From contig DVNM01000042.1 in the NCBI GenBank assembly GCA_018714405.1, forward strand, positions 20,834-84,833: a stretch of 64,000 nucleotides of DNA, read 5' to 3'. The position numbers and the translations under genes were made by a program. Below, one piece after another: positions 8,413 through 16,681 of this stretch. This stretch comes from Scybalenecus merdavium. GTDB lineage: Bacteria; Bacillota; Clostridia; Oscillospirales; Acutalibacteraceae. Below the pieces are notes generated by a model, which saw only the letters and a list, made by a program, of their open reading frames with translations, searched no databases and was not told the DNA's origin. Each line of letters starts with the position of its first letter. The first letter of the stretch is position 1.

Positions 8413-8436
8413 TGTAAAATTATGCTCGATTTTACA
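8413..8436. repeat. Inverted repeat, candidate operator upstream of the phage cluster
   Basis: TGTAAAAT (8413-8420) and ATTTTACA (8429-8436) form a perfect 8-bp inverted repeat with an 8-nt centre. The same TGTAAA/TTTACA half-sites recur at 8546-8561, just before the first phage gene. Confidence 0.5.
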
Positions 8437-8495
8437 AGCACATGACATTTTTTGCACTTTATTCATGTTTGATAGAAAATATTTATTAATTTTCA

Positions 8496-8525
8496 AAAAT
8501 GATAGCTATTAATGGCTATCATTTT
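8496..8525. repeat. 11-bp hairpin upstream of the phage cluster
   Basis: AAAATGATAGC (8496-8506) pairs with GCTATCATTTT (8515-8525) around an 8-nt loop. It could be an operator, or a weak bidirectional terminator insulating the phage genes from uppP, since both arms end in short A/T runs. No clear consensus promoter for the phage genes was found nearby. Confidence 0.5.
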
Positions 8526-8545
8526 GCCTTTTCCGGGGGTACTTA

Positions 8546-8561
8546 TGTAAAGGCTTTTACA
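8546..8561. promoter_or_regulatory. Second TGTAAA/TTTACA inverted repeat, candidate operator
   Basis: TGTAAA (8546-8551) and TTTACA (8556-8561) surround a 4-nt centre and end 20 nt before the first phage start codon, overlapping where a repressor would block transcription or early translation. Confidence 0.4.
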
Positions 8562-8580
8562 AAAATGCAGGAGGGAGACC

Positions 8581-8910
8581 ATGAGAAAGAAAAAAACCAC
8601 AAAAGAAGAAGTGCGCGACGGTTTAAAGCGCCTTGCTTTCGGAGACATTACAGACGCAGTCCTTCTTCTTTTTGCCGGGGACACCTTTTCCGAAGAAAAG
8701 CTGCGCTCGCTCGACCTGTTCTGTGTCAGTGAGATCAAAAAAGTGCGCGCCGGCGGGACGGAGATCAAATTTTTTGACCGCCAGAAAGCGCTGGAAAGGC
8801 TTTACGAGCTTTCTGCCCAGGAGGACACGCAGGGGCTTGGATTTTACGCCGCACTCGAAAAAAGCGCTGCCGCCGCGGGCAGTGCACTGGATGCGTGCAC
8901 CTATGAATAA
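8581..8910 (+). CDS. Putative phage terminase small subunit
   Basis: The 109-residue, charged protein (MRKKKTTKEEVRDGLKRLAF) stands directly before the large terminase and overlaps it by 8 nt, the usual place for the small subunit that recognises phage DNA for packaging. It resembles short clostridial proteins annotated in that position, but no helix-turn-helix is obvious. The ATG follows GGAGGGAGACC. The role is assigned mainly from position. Confidence 0.6.
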   Translation: MRKKKTTKEEVRDGLKRLAFGDITDAVLLLFAGDTFSEEKLRSLDLFCVSEIKKVRAGGTEIKFFDRQKALERLYELSAQEDTQGLGFYAALEKSAAAAGSALDACTYE

Positions 8911-10201
8911 GCCCTTTCAGTCGTTTTCGCCAAAGCAGCTGGCCGTGCTGACCTGGTGGTGTACGCCGGAGCGCGCCGGACGCTGCAACGGCATCATCTG
9001 CGACGGCGCCGTGCGCAGCGGTAAAACACTTTGCATGAGCATTTCGTTCATTGCCTGGGCCATGCACGGTTTTGCCGACACCTCGTTTGCCCTGTGCGGC
9101 AAAACGGTAACGTCCCTGCGGCGCAACGTGGTGACGCCGCTGCTGCCGGTGCTGCGCGCGCTGGGCTTTGCCTGCCGCGACCGGCTGAGCCGCAACATGA
9201 TCGAAATTCAGAAAGACGGGCGCGAAAACCGGTTTTACCTGTTCGGCGGCAAAGACGAATCGTCAGCCGCGCTGATCCAGGGCATTACGCTGGGCGGCGT
9301 GCTGTTTGACGAGGTGGCGCTGATGCCGCGCTCGTTTGTGGAGCAGGCGCTGGCGCGCTGCTCGCTGGGCGGTGCCAAGTTTTGGTTCAACTGCAACCCG
9401 GAGCACCCGCACCACTGGTTTTACACCGAATGGATCTGCCGGCGCAAGCAGAAGAAAATGCTTTACATCCACTTTCTGATGGAGGACAATCCCTCGCTGT
9501 CCGGCGCCGTGTTGGCGCGCTACAAAAGCCTTTACAGCGGCGCGTTTTACGAGCGGTTCGTGGAGGGAAAATGGGTCGCGGCCGACGGGTTGGTGTACCC
9601 GATGTTTCGCGAGGACGTGCATGTGGACCGATCGGTGCAGGAGCGGACGTTTTCCGCCTACTACCTGTCGTGCGACTACGGCACGGTCAACCCGTTTTCG
9701 CTTGGCCTTTGGGGCAAGAACGGGCGCACATGGTACCGCATTCGCGAATATTACCACGACGCACGGGCGTGCGGCGTGCAGCGAACAGACGAGGAATACT
9801 ACCGGGCGCTGAAGCTGCTGGCCGGGCAGCTGCCGATCACCGCCGTTGTCGTGGACCCGAGCGCCGCCAGCTTTATCGAGCTGATCCGCCGCAAGGGCGA
9901 GTACCGCGTGCTGCGGGCAGAAAACGATGTGCTGGACGGCATTCGCAAGGTCTGCTCTGCCCTGCAGGAGAAAAAGATTTTGTTTTCACCTGCCTGCACA
10001 GACACCATACGCGAATTTTCCCTTTACCGCTGGGATGACAGCGTAAAAAAAGACGCGCCGCGCAAGGAAAACGACCACGCCATGGACGACATCCGCTACT
10101 TTGTGAGCACGGTCGTTTGCCGCCGCGCTGCCCCCGCCTATTCCCTGGCCGTGAACAGGGGCGGCTGGAGCGGCGCAAACCAGAAAGGAGATGTGCTTTG
10201 A
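8903..10201 (+). CDS. Phage terminase large subunit (PBSX/XtmB type)
   Basis: This packaging motor threads DNA into the empty head and cuts it. The 432-residue protein has the ATPase Walker A segment CDGAVRSGKT (about residue 31), Walker B GVLFDEVALM (about residue 133) and the RNase H-like nuclease acidic residues in LSCDYGTVNP (about 256), VVVDPSAASF (about 316) and DHAMDDIRYF near the C-terminus. All appear intact. The ATG at 8903 overlaps the previous stop; a longer open frame starting at 8633 is an overlap with the small-subunit gene. Confidence 0.93.
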   Translation: MNKPFQSFSPKQLAVLTWWCTPERAGRCNGIICDGAVRSGKTLCMSISFIAWAMHGFADTSFALCGKTVTSLRRNVVTPLLPVLRALGFACRDRLSRNMIEIQKDGRENRFYLFGGKDESSAALIQGITLGGVLFDEVALMPRSFVEQALARCSLGGAKFWFNCNPEHPHHWFYTEWICRRKQKKMLYIHFLMEDNPSLSGAVLARYKSLYSGAFYERFVEGKWVAADGLVYPMFREDVHVDRSVQERTFSAYYLSCDYGTVNPFSLGLWGKNGRTWYRIREYYHDARACGVQRTDEEYYRALKLLAGQLPITAVVVDPSAASFIELIRRKGEYRVLRAENDVLDGIRKVCSALQEKKILFSPACTDTIREFSLYRWDDSVKKDAPRKENDHAMDDIRYFVSTVVCRRAAPAYSLAVNRGGWSGANQKGDVL

Positions 10202-11349
10202 GCCGAAACCTTTTTCGCAAAAAACAAAACCGCGTCGGCGCCGTAGCCGTACAGACCGGCAGCCTGAGCCGCCACCCGTTTGCCTCGCTGGCCAATTACA
10301 CCCCGCTGGCAGACGGCAGCACACCGGTCTATCGGGCGCTGCGCGAAGCCGTGCCGCTGATCGACGCGGCCATCAGCAAGCTGGCGCGCCTGACGCTGGA
10401 CTTTTCCGTAGACACGGGCAGCGACGCGCTGAACAAATCGCTTGGCCGCCGTCTGCAGGACATCCGGGTGGGCGGCAGCGGACACGGCATCCACGCCTTT
10501 ATATCCAGCTATTTTGAACAGCTGCTGACTTACGGCAGCGCGCTCGGCGAGATCGTTTACGCCGGCGACCGGCCGGCCGCGCTCTACAATGCCGAACTGG
10601 AAAGCGTGGACGTTCGCCTGGACCCAAAAAGCATGGAGGTGGAGTTTTTCAACACCTCCGGCGCCGGCAGCGTGCCGGTGCGCCGGCCGGAACGCATTTT
10701 GTTTTCGGTGCTGAACCCACAGCCGGGCAAGCTGCGCGGCACAAGCCTGCTGCGCGGACTGCCGTTTGTAAGCGACATTTTAATGAAAATTTACACCACC
10801 ATCGGCACCAACTGGGAACGCGCCGGCAACCTGCGCTACGCCGTGACCTACCGCCCGCCGGCAGGTGAAGCCGACCCGGCTACGGCGCGCGAATACGCCG
10901 AGCAGATGGCCGAACAGTGGAAAAGCGCCATGCAGAGCAAAAGCGTAAAAGACTTTGTGGCCGTAGGCGACGTATCCATTCAGGTGATCGGCGCCGACAG
11001 CCAGGTGCTGGACTGTGAAGTGCCCGTGCGCCAAATGCTGGAGCAGATCGTGGCCAAGACGGGGCTGGCGCCGTTCATGTTCGGCCTTTCCTGGTCCACG
11101 ACCGAGCGCATGAGCGCCGAGCAGGCAGACATTCTGACCTCCGAACTGAAAAGCTACCGCGCCGTGCTGACGCCGGTCATCCGCAAAATCGCAAATGCGC
11201 TGCTTCTGGCCGACGGGCACGCGCCGCAGGCAGAAGTGGTTTGGAACGACATTACCCTGCGCGATGAGACCGAATTGGCGCGCGCCGAGCTTTACAGAGC
11301 GCAGGCAGAAAAACTCAGAAAGGAGGCAGAAAATGGACAAGCCGACTGA
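10198..11349 (+). CDS. Phage portal protein
   Basis: The 383-residue protein forms the dodecameric gate at one head vertex through which DNA enters. It fits portal proteins of PBSX-like phages in size, position after terL, and sequence character (GSLSRHPFASLANYTPL near the start, then an all-alpha/beta body and a charged C-terminus with repeated Ala/Glu/Leu). The start is a TTG at 10198, placed 7 nt after AAGGAG and overlapping the terL stop; no ATG fits. Its 3' end overlaps the protease gene by 17 nt. Confidence 0.85.
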   Translation: MSRNLFRKKQNRVGAVAVQTGSLSRHPFASLANYTPLADGSTPVYRALREAVPLIDAAISKLARLTLDFSVDTGSDALNKSLGRRLQDIRVGGSGHGIHAFISSYFEQLLTYGSALGEIVYAGDRPAALYNAELESVDVRLDPKSMEVEFFNTSGAGSVPVRRPERILFSVLNPQPGKLRGTSLLRGLPFVSDILMKIYTTIGTNWERAGNLRYAVTYRPPAGEADPATAREYAEQMAEQWKSAMQSKSVKDFVAVGDVSIQVIGADSQVLDCEVPVRQMLEQIVAKTGLAPFMFGLSWSTTERMSAEQADILTSELKSYRAVLTPVIRKIANALLLADGHAPQAEVVWNDITLRDETELARAELYRAQAEKLRKEAENGQAD

Positions 11350-12253
11350 GCCCTGTTTGACGGCGCAGGAACTGGAAAAAATCAGCGCCTATGCGCAGGG
11401 CGACATTCCGACCGACGACCTTTACACATTCAGCGTACAGCTTTGCAACAACGACATCGACCGCGACAACGAGCGCTTTACGGTGGAAACGCTGCAGCAG
11501 CTGGCCAAGCTGTTTGAAGGCAAGACCGGCATTTTTGACCACTCCATGAAAGCCGGCGACCAGAAAGCGCGCATTTTTAACGCATGGGTAGAGGCCGTGC
11601 CGGGCAAGAAAACGGCGGACGGCCGCGATTTTTACCAGCTGAAAGCACGCGCCTACATGGTGCGCACCGGCGAAAATGCCGACCTGATCCGCGAGATCGA
11701 AGCCGGTATCAAAAAAGAAGTGTCGGTCTCGTGCCGCACGGAAAAATGTATTTGCTCCATCTGCGGTGCAGACCGCTTTGCCGCACCCTGCGCCCACACC
11801 GGCGGGCAGGTGTACGGCGACAAGCGCTGTTACTTTGCACTGGAAAACGCGACCGACGCCTACGAGTGGAGCTTTGTGGCTGTGCCGGCACAAAGAGAAG
11901 CCGGCGTAACGAAAGCCTGCACCGAGCTGCCGGACGGCAGCGTAACGCTGACCAAAGCCGCGGCCGCACGCCTGCAGGACAAGCTGGCGCGGTTGCAGGA
12001 AGAGGCCGACCTGGCCAAAGCCTTTCGCACCGAGCTGGCCGGCGAGGTGATGCGCCGTTTTGCCGAATTTTTGCCGGAGCTTGCACACGAAAACGTCAGT
12101 ACGCTGACCGAGCGGCTGACCACCAAAGAACTGCAGGCGCTGCGAAACGCCCTGCGCGACCGGCAGGCGCGAACGGCCGCCGAACCGCAGCTGCTGCGCA
12201 CGCCGGCAAACGGTAAAGACAAAAAAGAAAAATTTGCACAGTTTAAAATTTAG
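11333..12253 (+). CDS. Putative prohead protease with C-terminal scaffold region
   Basis: Position between portal and capsid genes suggests a maturation protease/scaffold. The N-terminal 170 residues fit the HK97-type S78 serine protease pattern: a His in GIFDHSMKAG (about residue 69) and a Ser in KKEVSVSC (about residue 129). The last 100 residues are helical and charged, as in scaffold domains removed during maturation. A cluster of cysteines, CRTEKCICSICG followed by another Cys and a Cys-His pair (about residues 132-155), is unusual and could bind metal. The ATG at 11333 follows AAAGGAGG. Protease call is moderate. Confidence 0.6.
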   Translation: MDKPTEPCLTAQELEKISAYAQGDIPTDDLYTFSVQLCNNDIDRDNERFTVETLQQLAKLFEGKTGIFDHSMKAGDQKARIFNAWVEAVPGKKTADGRDFYQLKARAYMVRTGENADLIREIEAGIKKEVSVSCRTEKCICSICGADRFAAPCAHTGGQVYGDKRCYFALENATDAYEWSFVAVPAQREAGVTKACTELPDGSVTLTKAAAARLQDKLARLQEEADLAKAFRTELAGEVMRRFAEFLPELAHENVSTLTERLTTKELQALRNALRDRQARTAAEPQLLRTPANGKDKKEKFAQFKI

Positions 12254-12261
12254 GAGGAACT

Positions 12262-12594
12262 ATGGACACAGCATATCAGGGATTTGAAACGAACGTACTG
12301 ACCTTTTACGGACCGGATGTCGCGATCGGCGACCTGGTGAAGGTCAGCGGCGAGGGCACCGTGGCCAAATGTGCGGCCAAAGAGCCGTTTGTGGGGCTTG
12401 TGGTCACAAAGCGCGGCGACTTTGCCGGCGTGCAGATGCGCGGCTACATGGAACTGAAAGCCGGCGGCACCATTACCTACGGCTACTGCAAAATGGACAC
12501 CGACGGCGCAAACGGCGTGACCGGCGCCTCCACAGGCGCCATGACGCACCTGGTCATTTCAAAAGGCACCGACACGGTCGGCATCATTCTTTAA
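12262..12594 (+). CDS. Putative capsid decoration protein
   Basis: The 110-residue protein is small, glycine-rich and beta-strand-rich (ETNVLTFYGPDVAIGDLVKV), like DUF2190-type head decoration or stabilisation proteins, and lies immediately upstream of the major capsid gene as those do. It starts at an ATG after TAGGAGGAAC. Only position and general character support the role. Confidence 0.55.
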   Translation: MDTAYQGFETNVLTFYGPDVAIGDLVKVSGEGTVAKCAAKEPFVGLVVTKRGDFAGVQMRGYMELKAGGTITYGYCKMDTDGANGVTGASTGAMTHLVISKGTDTVGIIL

Positions 12595-12612
12595 TCTACC
12601 GGGAGGACAAAG

Positions 12613-13596
12613 ATGGGATTTGACAACATTAAGCTTGAAAAAGGGCTTTACACAACGACAAAGGGCTTTACGGCCACGCTGGAGGAACTGGACCCTTCTG
12701 AGAACTACAAGGGCACGCCCTACGAGGGTCTAGACGCTTACCAGAGACAGCTGAAGCGCTTTGACATTAAAGTCAGCGGCCGCGGCTCCGACACAGTGGA
12801 GAAATTCTTCTCCACGACCGATGCGGCGGCGCTGTTTCCGGAATACATTTCGCGCGCCGTACGCCAGGGCATGGAGGACTGCGACATCCTTTCCAAACTG
12901 ACCGCGACCGTAACGGACATCGACGCACTCGATTACCGCGCGGTGGAAAGCGTGAGCGGCACGGACGGCAAAAAGCTGAAAGAAGTGGCCGAGGGCGCAT
13001 TCATCCCCGAAACGACGATCCAGACGAAAGAGAGCGTCGTGGCGCTCAGGAAACGCGGGCGCATGCTGGTTTCCTCCTACGAAGCCATCCGCTTCCAGCA
13101 CCTGGATCTGTTCACGATCACACTCAAGCAGATCGGCCGGCAGATCGCCCTTTCGTTTGCGGACGACGCGATCAAAGAGCTGAAAAAGACCGGCGCCAAA
13201 ACATATACCCTGGAAGACGAGATGAGCTTTGACCAGCTGGTGGGCATTTGGGCCAAACTGAAGCCCTACAACATGACCACGCTGCTGGGCAGCTACGAGG
13301 CGGCCGGCAAGCTGCTGGGCCTGAGCCAGTTCCAGGACGCCGAGGCCGGCCTGAACTTCCACGCGACCGGCCAGATGATCACCCCGCTTGGCGCCGAGCT
13401 GGTGGCCAGCGGTTCTGCGGAGCTGGGCGACAGCCTGCTGGCGCTTGACCGCACCTGCGCGCTTGAAATGGTGAAGGCCGGCGGCGTGCAGACCGAGTTT
13501 GACAAGCTGATCGACCGCCAGCTGGAACGTGCGGCCATCACGGCGACTGCGGGCTTCTCGCGCATTTTCGCCGACGCCGTCGTCTGCGCCGAATAA
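12613..13596 (+). CDS. Major capsid protein (HK97-like)
   Basis: The 327-residue product has the right size and position for the shell subunit and shows features of clostridial phage capsid proteins: a charged N-terminal arm, then a core with LVSSYEAIRFQHLDLF and QIALSFADDAIKEL, and a C-terminal domain ending FSRIFADAVVC. It starts behind GGGAGGAC. A GC-rich stem-loop follows the stop codon. No separate scaffold gene is present, consistent with a fused delta domain or the scaffold region of the gene upstream. Confidence 0.8.
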   Translation: MGFDNIKLEKGLYTTTKGFTATLEELDPSENYKGTPYEGLDAYQRQLKRFDIKVSGRGSDTVEKFFSTTDAAALFPEYISRAVRQGMEDCDILSKLTATVTDIDALDYRAVESVSGTDGKKLKEVAEGAFIPETTIQTKESVVALRKRGRMLVSSYEAIRFQHLDLFTITLKQIGRQIALSFADDAIKELKKTGAKTYTLEDEMSFDQLVGIWAKLKPYNMTTLLGSYEAAGKLLGLSQFQDAEAGLNFHATGQMITPLGAELVASGSAELGDSLLALDRTCALEMVKAGGVQTEFDKLIDRQLERAAITATAGFSRIFADAVVCAE

Positions 13597-13608
13597 ACAA
13601 AAAAATAC

Positions 13609-13631
13609 GCCGCGGTGCACGCCACCGCGGC
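13609..13631 (+). other. Stem-loop between capsid gene and connector genes
   Basis: A 9-bp GC stem (13609-13617 with 13623-13631) lies 13 nt after the capsid stop codon and just before the next ribosome-binding site. There is no U-run, so it is unlikely to terminate; it may stabilise the upstream capsid message or mark processing. Confidence 0.6.
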
Positions 13632-13645
13632 AGAAAGGAAGAGCC

Positions 13646-13999
13646 ATGGACAAAAAACAGGTGCTGGACATTTTGCTGCAAATGAGCGGTCTGACCGAGG
13701 AAGAGGCCGCCGCTTACGACAAGATCACCGACCTGGCCTGCGCCCGGACGGCTGCGCGGCTGCACGACGGCGCTGACGCCGCAGATGCGCGCGCACTGAG
13801 CTACGCAGCGGCGCTGGCCTACTACATGATCTGTTTGTGTGAAGATGCCAAAAACGACTTTGCTTCCTTTACAGCGGGCGACATTTCCATCACAAACAGC
13901 ACGGCGCGCGCCGAAGCGGCCAAGCAGCTGCTGCAAAGCGCCGAAAAAAGCTGCGCCGGCATGTTTTGCACCGACGCGTTTGCCTTTATGGGGGTTTAA
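13646..13999 (+). CDS. Putative head-tail connector protein
   Basis: This 117-residue, largely alpha-helical protein (MDKKQVLDILLQMSGLTEEE) directly follows the capsid gene, the usual position of the gp6/XkdH-type adaptor that binds the portal after DNA packaging. The ATG follows GAAAGGAAG. Its stop TAA abuts the next ATG. Assignment is by position, length and helical content only. Confidence 0.5.
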   Translation: MDKKQVLDILLQMSGLTEEEAAAYDKITDLACARTAARLHDGADAADARALSYAAALAYYMICLCEDAKNDFASFTAGDISITNSTARAEAAKQLLQSAEKSCAGMFCTDAFAFMGV

Positions 14000-14359
14000 A
14001 TGGACAAGACAAAAGACATTAAAAAGGTGATGGAGCTGTGCGGCCGGACAGCCTGCTTTGAAACAGACGGGCAAAAAAGCGACGGCTTTCTGTGCATCAT
14101 CACCTCGACCTGGCGCAAGAACAAAACCAATTTTGAACCGACGGCCACCCCGGCCGGTTTTGCCGGCGTAGACTTTTATGTGTACCTGGGGCCGGCCGAC
14201 CGCGACATTACGGCCCTGCCGGACACAGCGTTTGTGGTCAGCGCCGGCCAGCGCTTTACCTTTAAACGGCGCGAGGCCTTTTTGGCCGGGGACAAGGTGC
14301 AGTTTTACTGGGGCATCCTGCGCCTGTGCACGGAGGATCAAGATGGATTTTATCACTGA
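14000..14359 (+). CDS. Putative head closure (stopper) protein
   Basis: The 119-residue protein with beta-rich C-terminal half (VDFYVYLGPADRDIT, RFTFKRREAFLAGDKVQFYWG) begins at the base after the previous stop and overlaps the next gene by 17 nt. In this order the second small gene after the capsid is usually the head-completion protein. No family signature was recognised. Confidence 0.4.
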   Translation: MDKTKDIKKVMELCGRTACFETDGQKSDGFLCIITSTWRKNKTNFEPTATPAGFAGVDFYVYLGPADRDITALPDTAFVVSAGQRFTFKRREAFLAGDKVQFYWGILRLCTEDQDGFYH

Positions 14360-14771
14360 AATGATCGACGCGGCGCAGGCGGCGCTTGAAGAGGACGAAT
14401 GGCTTTGTGAAAACGCCAAGATCATGGCGGCCTTTCCGGGGCGGGCGCTGCCGACATTGCCGCAAAAAAGCATTGTGTGCATCGGCATTAGCGCCATACG
14501 GCTGGATAACAGCGAGATCGGCGGCGATGTAAAAACCGCCGGCGTAACGCTGTCGGTGCGCGTGTACACGCCGTTTCGCCGGGGCAGCGGCGAGCGGCTG
14601 ACCTGCTGTGCAAAAATTTCCGGCTGTCTGCTGCAAAATGGCTTTGCCCAAAGCGGGCAGTGGACCGACGAGTATGCGGATGTGACGAGCAGCTGCTACA
14701 TCTGCACAGCCGGATTTGAAAAGAACACAAAGCTGCAGATGGGAGGAGACAGCGATGCAGCCGACATCTGA
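14343..14771 (+). CDS. Putative tail terminator / neck protein
   Basis: The 142-residue protein (MDFITEMIDAAQAALEEDEW; later VTLSVRVYTPFRRG and SSCYICTAGFE) occupies the slot of the XkdJ-type tail completion protein, which normally caps the tail tube. That position is notable because no tube gene follows. The ATG at 14343 lies within the end of the preceding gene. Function is inferred from order alone. Confidence 0.4.
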   Translation: MDFITEMIDAAQAALEEDEWLCENAKIMAAFPGRALPTLPQKSIVCIGISAIRLDNSEIGGDVKTAGVTLSVRVYTPFRRGSGERLTCCAKISGCLLQNGFAQSGQWTDEYADVTSSCYICTAGFEKNTKLQMGGDSDAADI

Positions 14772-14880
14772 ACAAAACACCCATAGCCCCGAAACATCCG
14801 AAGCCATGCGCGAAATATCGCTGGCAGCACAGCTGGATGCGCGGCGCTACGCCGTTTACATAGAGGAGGACGAACGATGA
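14755..14880 (+). CDS. 41-residue protein at the point where tail genes are missing
   Basis: A short reading frame starts with ATG at 14755, 9 nt after a strong GGGAGGAG site, overlaps the previous gene by 17 nt and overlaps the next by ATGA. The product is hydrophilic and probably helical (MREISLAAQLDARRYAV in the middle, acidic end EEDER). Good start signals and both overlaps argue it is translated. In related phages several kilobases of sheath, tube and tape-measure genes lie here. Function unknown. Confidence 0.6.
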   Translation: MQPTSEQNTHSPETSEAMREISLAAQLDARRYAVYIEEDER

Positions 14881-15404
14881 GCGCCGTGCGCCTGCAGTTT
14901 AAGGACTTTTTATTCCCGGCAAACCCGTACACGGTGGAGATCAGCACCGCCAAAACGCTCAGCGACCAGAAAGCGCCCGGCTGGCGCACGACCACACAGG
15001 AGATCTGCGCCGACCCGGCCGTGATCACCGTGCAGGGCGAACTGTACGGCGACACTGCACGCGAAGAGATGCACGCCATGACCGCCCTGCAGCGCGAAAG
15101 CGGCAGCGGCGAGCTTTACATCCCTTACGATGACAGCCGGCGCGTATTTTTTGAAAAGCTGACGTTTACGATCGCGGCAGACGGCGAAAGAATCACCTAC
15201 CGGGCTGTTTTTAAAGAGGACATGCGCGCGCCGAAGCCGATCTGTGCCGTCACAAAAACAGCCGTACAAAGCGGCGAGAACCTGTTTGACATTGCAGCCA
15301 GGTGCGGCGTGCCGCTGGAGGCGCTGATTCAAAGAAACGGCCTGAAATCGCCGTTTGACATTACCGAAGGGCAGGAGATCTTGATCCATGACGATCTGGC
15401 TTGA
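14877..15404 (+). CDS. LysM-domain baseplate/tail protein (XkdP-like)
   Basis: The 175-residue protein has a beta-rich N-terminal domain typical of phage tail-hub assembly proteins and a C-terminal LysM domain (about 128-172: VQSGENLFDIAARCGVPLE, then EGQEILI). PBSX XkdP and related proteins have this arrangement and sit before the hub gene, as here. LysM binds glycans such as peptidoglycan, which would fit contact with the cell wall. It starts in the ATGA overlap with the 41-residue gene. Confidence 0.75.
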   Translation: MSAVRLQFKDFLFPANPYTVEISTAKTLSDQKAPGWRTTTQEICADPAVITVQGELYGDTAREEMHAMTALQRESGSGELYIPYDDSRRVFFEKLTFTIAADGERITYRAVFKEDMRAPKPICAVTKTAVQSGENLFDIAARCGVPLEALIQRNGLKSPFDITEGQEILIHDDLA

Positions 15405-16335
15405 AACGATAGACCAAAAGCGCCTGGCCTGCCGCGAGATCCTGTCGTGCGAGATCACAGCCGCGCTGGACGCCGCCTGCGACAGCCTGCGCGTTTGGCT
15501 GCACCTGCCGGATGCACCGGGCGAGGTCGTGCGCATACAGGCCGAAGCAGACGGGCAGCTGCTTTTCAGCGGCCTTACCGACCGGCAGACGGCGCAATAC
15601 GACGAAAACGGCTTTCGCTGCTTTTTTTACGCGCGCAGCGAAGCGGCCGTTTTGGTGGACAACGAAGCAGAGCCGATGACGCTCTACTGCCCCGGCACGG
15701 ACAGCGTGCTGGCGCTGACCGCCGCGCCTTTCGGCTTTACAAGCAGCCTGGCGCCCGCCGCGCTGCAGGTCAGCTTTGACGTTACAAAGGGCATGTCGCT
15801 TTACGCGGTGCTCAGCGAATTTTACTGGGCGGCGACCGGCAAAGACATTTGGATCGACAGCGAAAAGTGCATCCACCCGGCAGAGCCGGGCGCACTGTAC
15901 AGCTTTGCACCCGACACGGTCCTGCAGGCGCGTGCAATCATCAACCGTGCCGAGCCCATCAGCACGGTGGACTACAAAAGCGACGGGGACACGGCCTACA
16001 GCCGCCACTGCAAAAGTCTGCTGGCCGAGGAGGCCGGCATTCGGCGCACACGCAAGATAAGCCTGAACGGCACGCCGGTGTGGCTGCGCAAAAACAAAGC
16101 GGCGCGCCGGATCCAAACGGCAATCAACGGCTACATGCAGGCCGAGCTCACTTTGAAGGGGCTGGCGCCGGCACAGCTGTGCGGCCGGGTAGAGCTGAAC
16201 AGCGAACCGCTGGGGCTCAGCGGCACATACGCCATTCAGGAGATCAACAGGCGCATAACGCAAAGCGGCAGCGTGACCGAGCTGCGGCTTGGCAAAATCT
16301 GCGATGCAAAGGAGATGCACTATGTGGATCAGTAA
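15388..16335 (+). CDS. Putative baseplate hub protein (XkdQ/gpD-like)
   Basis: The 315-residue beta-rich protein follows the LysM gene with a 17-nt overlap, the usual order of XkdP-XkdQ. It has features of gpD/XkdQ hub subunits: an N-terminal beta-barrel-like segment with repeated DSLRVWLHLPDAPGEVVRI-type strands, and a C-terminal half with AARRIQTAINGYMQAELTLKG followed by ELRLGK. Hub proteins form the ring that receives the spike and starts tube assembly. Support is positional plus general resemblance. Confidence 0.6.
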   Translation: MTIWLETIDQKRLACREILSCEITAALDAACDSLRVWLHLPDAPGEVVRIQAEADGQLLFSGLTDRQTAQYDENGFRCFFYARSEAAVLVDNEAEPMTLYCPGTDSVLALTAAPFGFTSSLAPAALQVSFDVTKGMSLYAVLSEFYWAATGKDIWIDSEKCIHPAEPGALYSFAPDTVLQARAIINRAEPISTVDYKSDGDTAYSRHCKSLLAEEAGIRRTRKISLNGTPVWLRKNKAARRIQTAINGYMQAELTLKGLAPAQLCGRVELNSEPLGLSGTYAIQEINRRITQSGSVTELRLGKICDAKEMHYVDQ

Positions 16336-16681
16336 AAAACTGGCGGGCAGCCGCCAAAACGCGGCCGTACAGACTGCCGGCGTGACCGCGTCGCAGGCCG
16401 GTTTTTTTGAGGCGAACGGCGAGGCCGGCATGCGGCTTTCGGAATTTTTTCTGCCCTACGGCCTGCGCACGCTTGCGCCAAAGGGCGAAGAGGTGCTTGT
16501 GCTTTCTGACGGCGCCAAGCGCCTGATCTGCGGCTGCCGCACCGACTGCAGTGCAGTGGAAAGCGGCGAAGTGGAGCTTTACTCAGCCGGCGGCGCATAC
16601 ATCCGCCTGCAAAACGACGGCAGCGTAATCATCAACGGCCTAAAAATCAGCGCACAGGGGGAAATAGAAAATGGCCAATAA
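16322..16681 (+). CDS. Putative baseplate spike protein (gpV-like)
   Basis: The 119-residue product has a central beta barrel-like portion (GEEVLVLSDGAKRLICG) and a C-terminal repeat pattern AYIRLQNDGSVIINGLKI, characteristic of the beta-helical tips of gpV/gp45 puncturing spikes. The ATG at 16322 overlaps the hub gene end. It is shorter than P2 gpV (about 210), so the spike would be short. Confidence 0.6.
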   Translation: MWISKKLAGSRQNAAVQTAGVTASQAGFFEANGEAGMRLSEFFLPYGLRTLAPKGEEVLVLSDGAKRLICGCRTDCSAVESGEVELYSAGGAYIRLQNDGSVIINGLKISAQGEIENGQ

